From positions 17,768 to 25,255 of the forward strand of contig DUJB01000008.1 of assembly GCA_013330055.1 (NCBI GenBank): DNA of 7,488 nucleotides. Reading direction: 5' to 3'. Source of the stretch: Nitrosopumilaceae archaeon. GTDB taxonomy: Archaea; Thermoproteota; Nitrososphaeria; Nitrososphaerales; Nitrosopumilaceae. Made by a program: the position numbers and the translations under genes. The notes below the pieces were generated by a model. That model was not told the origin of the DNA. It ran no database searches and saw only the letters and a list, made by a program, of their open reading frames with translations. How positions within the stretch are numbered: position 1 is the first letter of the stretch; each line of letters begins with the position of its first letter. Below, piece by piece: positions 5,404 through 7,488 of the stretch.

Positions 5404-6033
5404 TTATCTCTTAAACTGTACATTAGATACTTCAGGTTCACCAATAATAACTAGTCCACCATCACGTAGCTGTTGAACAAGCTGTAACACTTCTTTTTCT
5501 ACCTGTCCTCTTTGAAGTCCAGTAATTTTCGCGAATGAATCCACAAGATCTGTTATTTTTCGTTGTCCGTTGCACAATTTCCAAAAATCAATAATTGCTT
5601 GGTTTACCATAAATCCTTGGTCATGCTCATTCATCAATATCAATGAACCATCCTCTTGTTTTACAACAGAACCTGCTCCTTGTGGCATCGCAGTTTCATA
5701 ATTTATTGGTGTAATTGTTTTTTGTTTGCCAAAGTTTATCATCTTCTTTCCTGCTTCAGACATTTTTTCTGGAGTCCAGATAGGTTCCCAAACTATCTCA
5801 ACATTAACGTCATTTACTCCAGGAACTTTGTTGACATATCTTTTTACATCACTAACTAATGTGTCATGTAAAGGACAACCACGGGTTGTCATAGTCATTT
5901 TGATATTTACTTTATTATCAGTGCTTACATTAACTCCATAAATTAATCCCATGTCTACAACATTGATTGGAATTTCAGGATCCATACATTGTTTTAGAGA
6001 GTCTAGGATTTGTTGTGAAGTCACTGTACTCAT
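5404..6033 (-). CDS. MIP18/SufT-like iron-sulfur assembly domain fused to a PqqD-like domain
   Basis: This 209-residue protein has two parts. Residues 1-95 are a MIP18-family (DUF59, SufT/PaaD-like) domain: DPEIPINVVDMGLIYGV at 18-34, TRGCPLHDTL with the conserved Cys53, and the end block VWEPIWTPEKMSEAGKKM at 81-98. Members help mature iron-sulfur proteins. Residues about 120-196 look like a PqqD-type winged helix: DGSLILMNEHDQGFMVNQ, then FWKLCNGQRKITDLVDSF, then QLRDGGLVII. PqqD proteins bind a peptide and hand it to a radical SAM enzyme; none is visible here. The fused protein could be a scaffold linking cluster delivery to a client, which is inference. The start is ATG at 6033, with TATTTATTT about 27 bases upstream, so it can be transcribed apart from mtnA. 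Confidence 0.87.
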   Translation of the reverse strand: MSTVTSQQILDSLKQCMDPEIPINVVDMGLIYGVNVSTDNKVNIKMTMTTRGCPLHDTLVSDVKRYVNKVPGVNDVNVEIVWEPIWTPEKMSEAGKKMINFGKQKTITPINYETAMPQGAGSVVKQEDGSLILMNEHDQGFMVNQAIIDFWKLCNGQRKITDLVDSFAKITGLQRGQVEKEVLQLVQQLRDGGLVIIGEPEVSNVQFKR

Positions 6034-6055
6034 AAAATGAGTTCATTCGTGTATG

Positions 6056-6064
6056 AAATAAATA
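6056..6064 (-). promoter_or_regulatory. TATA-like box of the MIP18-PqqD gene
   Basis: The minus strand reads TATTTATTT, centred about 27 bases before the ATG at 6033. It sits in the 33-base gap just behind the mtnA stop, which suggests a separate leaderless transcript in addition to any read-through from mtnA. Confidence 0.45.
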
Positions 6065-6066
6065 CC

Positions 6067-7125
6067 TTACAACCTTGACTTGAATAATTTTTTAATAGAT
6101 TCTTCAAAAGGCTGTTTTGCAATTCCTGCTTCTGTTATGATTCCTGAGATTAACTCAGGAGGAGTCATGTCAAACGCTGGATTTATGACAGTTATATCGT
6201 CAGGGGCAGTTTTCCTATCTCCTATTTGTGTGACTTCAGTTGACTTTCTTTGTTCAATTATTACGTCTTTAGGATCACTTTTTAGATCAAATGTAGAAAG
6301 AGGAGCTGCCACGTAGAATGGTATTTTGTGTTGTTTTGCCATCATAGCTACCTGATAGGTTCCTATTTTGTTGTAAACATGGCCTGTTCGCAAGATTCTG
6401 TCAGCCCCAACGATGACTTTGTTAACAAGTCCTTTTGACATGGCATATCCTACTGCAGTATCAGGAATTAGGCTGACATCAATTCCGTCATGTTTTAACT
6501 CAAATGCAGTAAGCCTTGAGCCTTGCATTACTGGTCTTGTTTCAGTAGCTATGACTTTGATCTTTTTCCCATTTTCTTTTGCAGCACGTATAACTCCTAG
6601 AGCTGTTCCGTATCCTACCGTAGCAAGTGCACCAGCATTACAATGTGTCATTATTGTATCGTTGTTTGAAAACAAAGCTGAACCATGTTTTCCCATCTTC
6701 ATGTTGGTCTCTATGTCTTCTTCTGCCATTCTTTTTGCAGTTTGAATTATTGATTTTTTTATTTCAGAAACATCATTGATTTCGTTTGCAACTTTCATTA
6801 TTTTATCAAGACCCCATGCAAGATTTACTGCAGTTGGCCTAGTTTCAAAGAGAGTCTTTCTTGCCTTTTCAAGATCCCCTACTAGTTTTTCCTTTGTTCT
6901 TGCTTTACTTTGTAGTGCAGCCAGAGCTAATCCAAAAGCACCTGATACTCCTATAGCTGGAGCACCTCGGATCACTAGAGTTTTGATTGCATTTGCCACA
7001 TCCTTGTAATCAGTGTATTTTACAAAGACAAGCTTATTTGGTAATTTTGTTTGGTCTATCATCACTACTGCGTTGTTTTTCCATTCTACAGTCCTAAGAC
7101 TGAAAGTCTTGGTATGTGGTTTCAA
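6067..7125 (-). CDS. mtnA: S-methyl-5-thioribose-1-phosphate isomerase
   Basis: This 352-residue enzyme converts methylthioribose 1-phosphate to methylthioribulose 1-phosphate in the methionine salvage pathway. Family marks are RTVEW at 11-15, RGAPAIG at 53-59, HCNAGALAT with the catalytic Cys162, ETRPVMQGSRLTAFEL, GADRI with the catalytic Asp242, NKIGTY, and IPFYVAAPLSTFD. The length is normal for MtnA. Archaeal eIF2B-like relatives include ribose 1,5-bisphosphate isomerase, which is usually shorter, so MtnA is favoured though not proven. The start is TTG at 7125; the first in-frame ATG is codon 22, too late for the conserved RTVEW. The TTG overlaps the TGA of the upstream gene (TTGA), pointing to coupled translation, and a G-rich stretch lies about ten bases before it. 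A small hairpin follows in codons 5-11. Confidence 0.93.
   Translation of the reverse strand: MKPHTKTFSLRTVEWKNNAVVMIDQTKLPNKLVFVKYTDYKDVANAIKTLVIRGAPAIGVSGAFGLALAALQSKARTKEKLVGDLEKARKTLFETRPTAVNLAWGLDKIMKVANEINDVSEIKKSIIQTAKRMAEEDIETNMKMGKHGSALFSNNDTIMTHCNAGALATVGYGTALGVIRAAKENGKKIKVIATETRPVMQGSRLTAFELKHDGIDVSLIPDTAVGYAMSKGLVNKVIVGADRILRTGHVYNKIGTYQVAMMAKQHKIPFYVAAPLSTFDLKSDPKDVIIEQRKSTEVTQIGDRKTAPDDITVINPAFDMTPPELISGIITEAGIAKQPFEESIKKLFKSRL
7093..7112 (-). other. Hairpin just inside mtnA
   Basis: In the mRNA, AAGACT and AGTCTT pair around a three-base TTC loop, and two further C-G pairs (one A bulge) extend the stem to eight pairs. The stem begins at about base 14 of the coding sequence, right behind the TTG start. 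It may be chance or may affect initiation. Confidence 0.3.
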
Positions 7126-7488
7126 TATTTTTTCCCCCGCGCTTTCCGCTTTTTTAGAATCTTTGCATGATCTGAATTAATTTCTCTAATAAGATTAAGA
7201 GTGTCGTCTTTAATCAATTCAAGATTTGGTATTACACAATGTCCCCCAATAAATCCAGGAAACATCTTTGGTCGGTTTCCTAAATATTTGTGGATTTCAT
7301 CTGCAAAGGACCACATCTCATCATAATTTACTTTGTTTTTTATAGCAATCATGTTACTAAGCTGGGCATAGTTTATGAGCCAGCCATAATAGGAAGTGTC
7401 ACATACTATTTTAGCAAGCTCTAATGTAAGTGGGCTGGACATTTTCTTTGTCTTGACTCCGCATTTTTTCATCATGTTAGAGTATGTT
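7122..7488 (-). CDS. Sugar-nucleotide dehydrogenase-like protein, C-terminal part (runs off the right edge)
   Basis: The frame is open to the window edge (121 codons before the TGA), so the N-terminus is not seen. ATG codons at 7472 and 7475 exist but are probably internal. The visible part resembles the middle domain of the UDP-glucose/GDP-mannose dehydrogenase family. SPLTLELAKIV has the conserved Glu and Lys, INYAQLSNMIAIKN follows, and PGFIGGHCVIPN carries the Cys in the place of the family's catalytic cysteine. It ends only 37 residues after that Cys with a basic tail (KKRKARGKKY), so the usual C-terminal nucleotide-binding domain is missing. It is therefore a shortened relative whose activity is unclear, perhaps acting on a different NAD(P)-linked substrate. 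It overlaps mtnA by four bases and so probably shares its transcript. Confidence 0.6.
   Translation of the reverse strand, partial: TYSNMMKKCGVKTKKMSSPLTLELAKIVCDTSYYGWLINYAQLSNMIAIKNKVNYDEMWSFADEIHKYLGNRPKMFPGFIGGHCVIPNLELIKDDTLNLIREINSDHAKILKKRKARGKKY

Noticed and set aside
6413..6745. Plus-strand open frames opposite mtnA and opposite the MIP18-PqqD gene
   Set aside because: They lie fully opposite clearly recognised genes, and their Ser/Pro/Ile-rich composition is that of reverse-strand shadows.
1..7488. Mobile elements, CRISPR arrays, toxin-antitoxin or defence systems
   Set aside because: No transposase or integrase-like protein, no regularly spaced repeats and no terminal inverted repeats were seen; the tRNA gene has no visible duplicated 3' end nearby to mark an integration site.

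Overview
The window looks like chromosomal DNA of an ammonia-oxidising archaeon of the Nitrososphaerota (Thaumarchaeota), most like the Nitrosopumilus/Nitrosarchaeum group. This rests on the low GC content, archaeal TATA-like boxes about 25-30 bases before many start codons with no leader (leaderless transcripts), TTG start codons, a tRNA gene with no encoded CCA, archaeal-type proteins (F420H2:NADP oxidoreductase, alanine aminotransferase of the Pyrococcus type, MtnA) and several small membrane or unknown proteins. The assignment is by recognition, not by a search.

Left part (1-2281). A secreted protein with a signal peptide runs off the left edge on the minus strand. Next comes a minus-strand histidine phosphatase. 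A short divergent promoter region separates it from a plus-strand cluster: npdG (F420-dependent NADP reductase), a 71-residue two-helix membrane protein, and a split-barrel flavin/F420-binding protein whose ATG directly follows the stop codon of the membrane gene. This cluster looks like an F420-linked redox unit.

Middle (2278-5388). A minus-strand alanine-type aminotransferase meets the cluster tail to tail, the two stop codons sharing one TTAA. Its promoter interlocks with that of a divergent tRNA-Arg(TCG). Then come a plus-strand membrane-anchored protein with an outside domain, and a convergent, overlapping minus-strand membrane protein with a clear internal duplication carrying Asp and His residues. 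A helical protein of unknown function and a divergent 79-residue protein follow.

Right part (5404-7488). All genes are on the minus strand. In order of transcription they are the 3' end of a sugar-nucleotide dehydrogenase-like gene (cut by the right edge), mtnA (methionine salvage, TTG start overlapping the previous stop), and a fusion of a MIP18/SufT-like iron-sulfur assembly domain with a PqqD-like domain.

Most of the window is housekeeping or conserved archaeal content. I see no mobile element, CRISPR array or defence island. The items most worth a second look are the Asp/His-duplicated membrane protein, the MIP18-PqqD fusion, the F420 cluster and the odd acceptor end of the tRNA-Arg.
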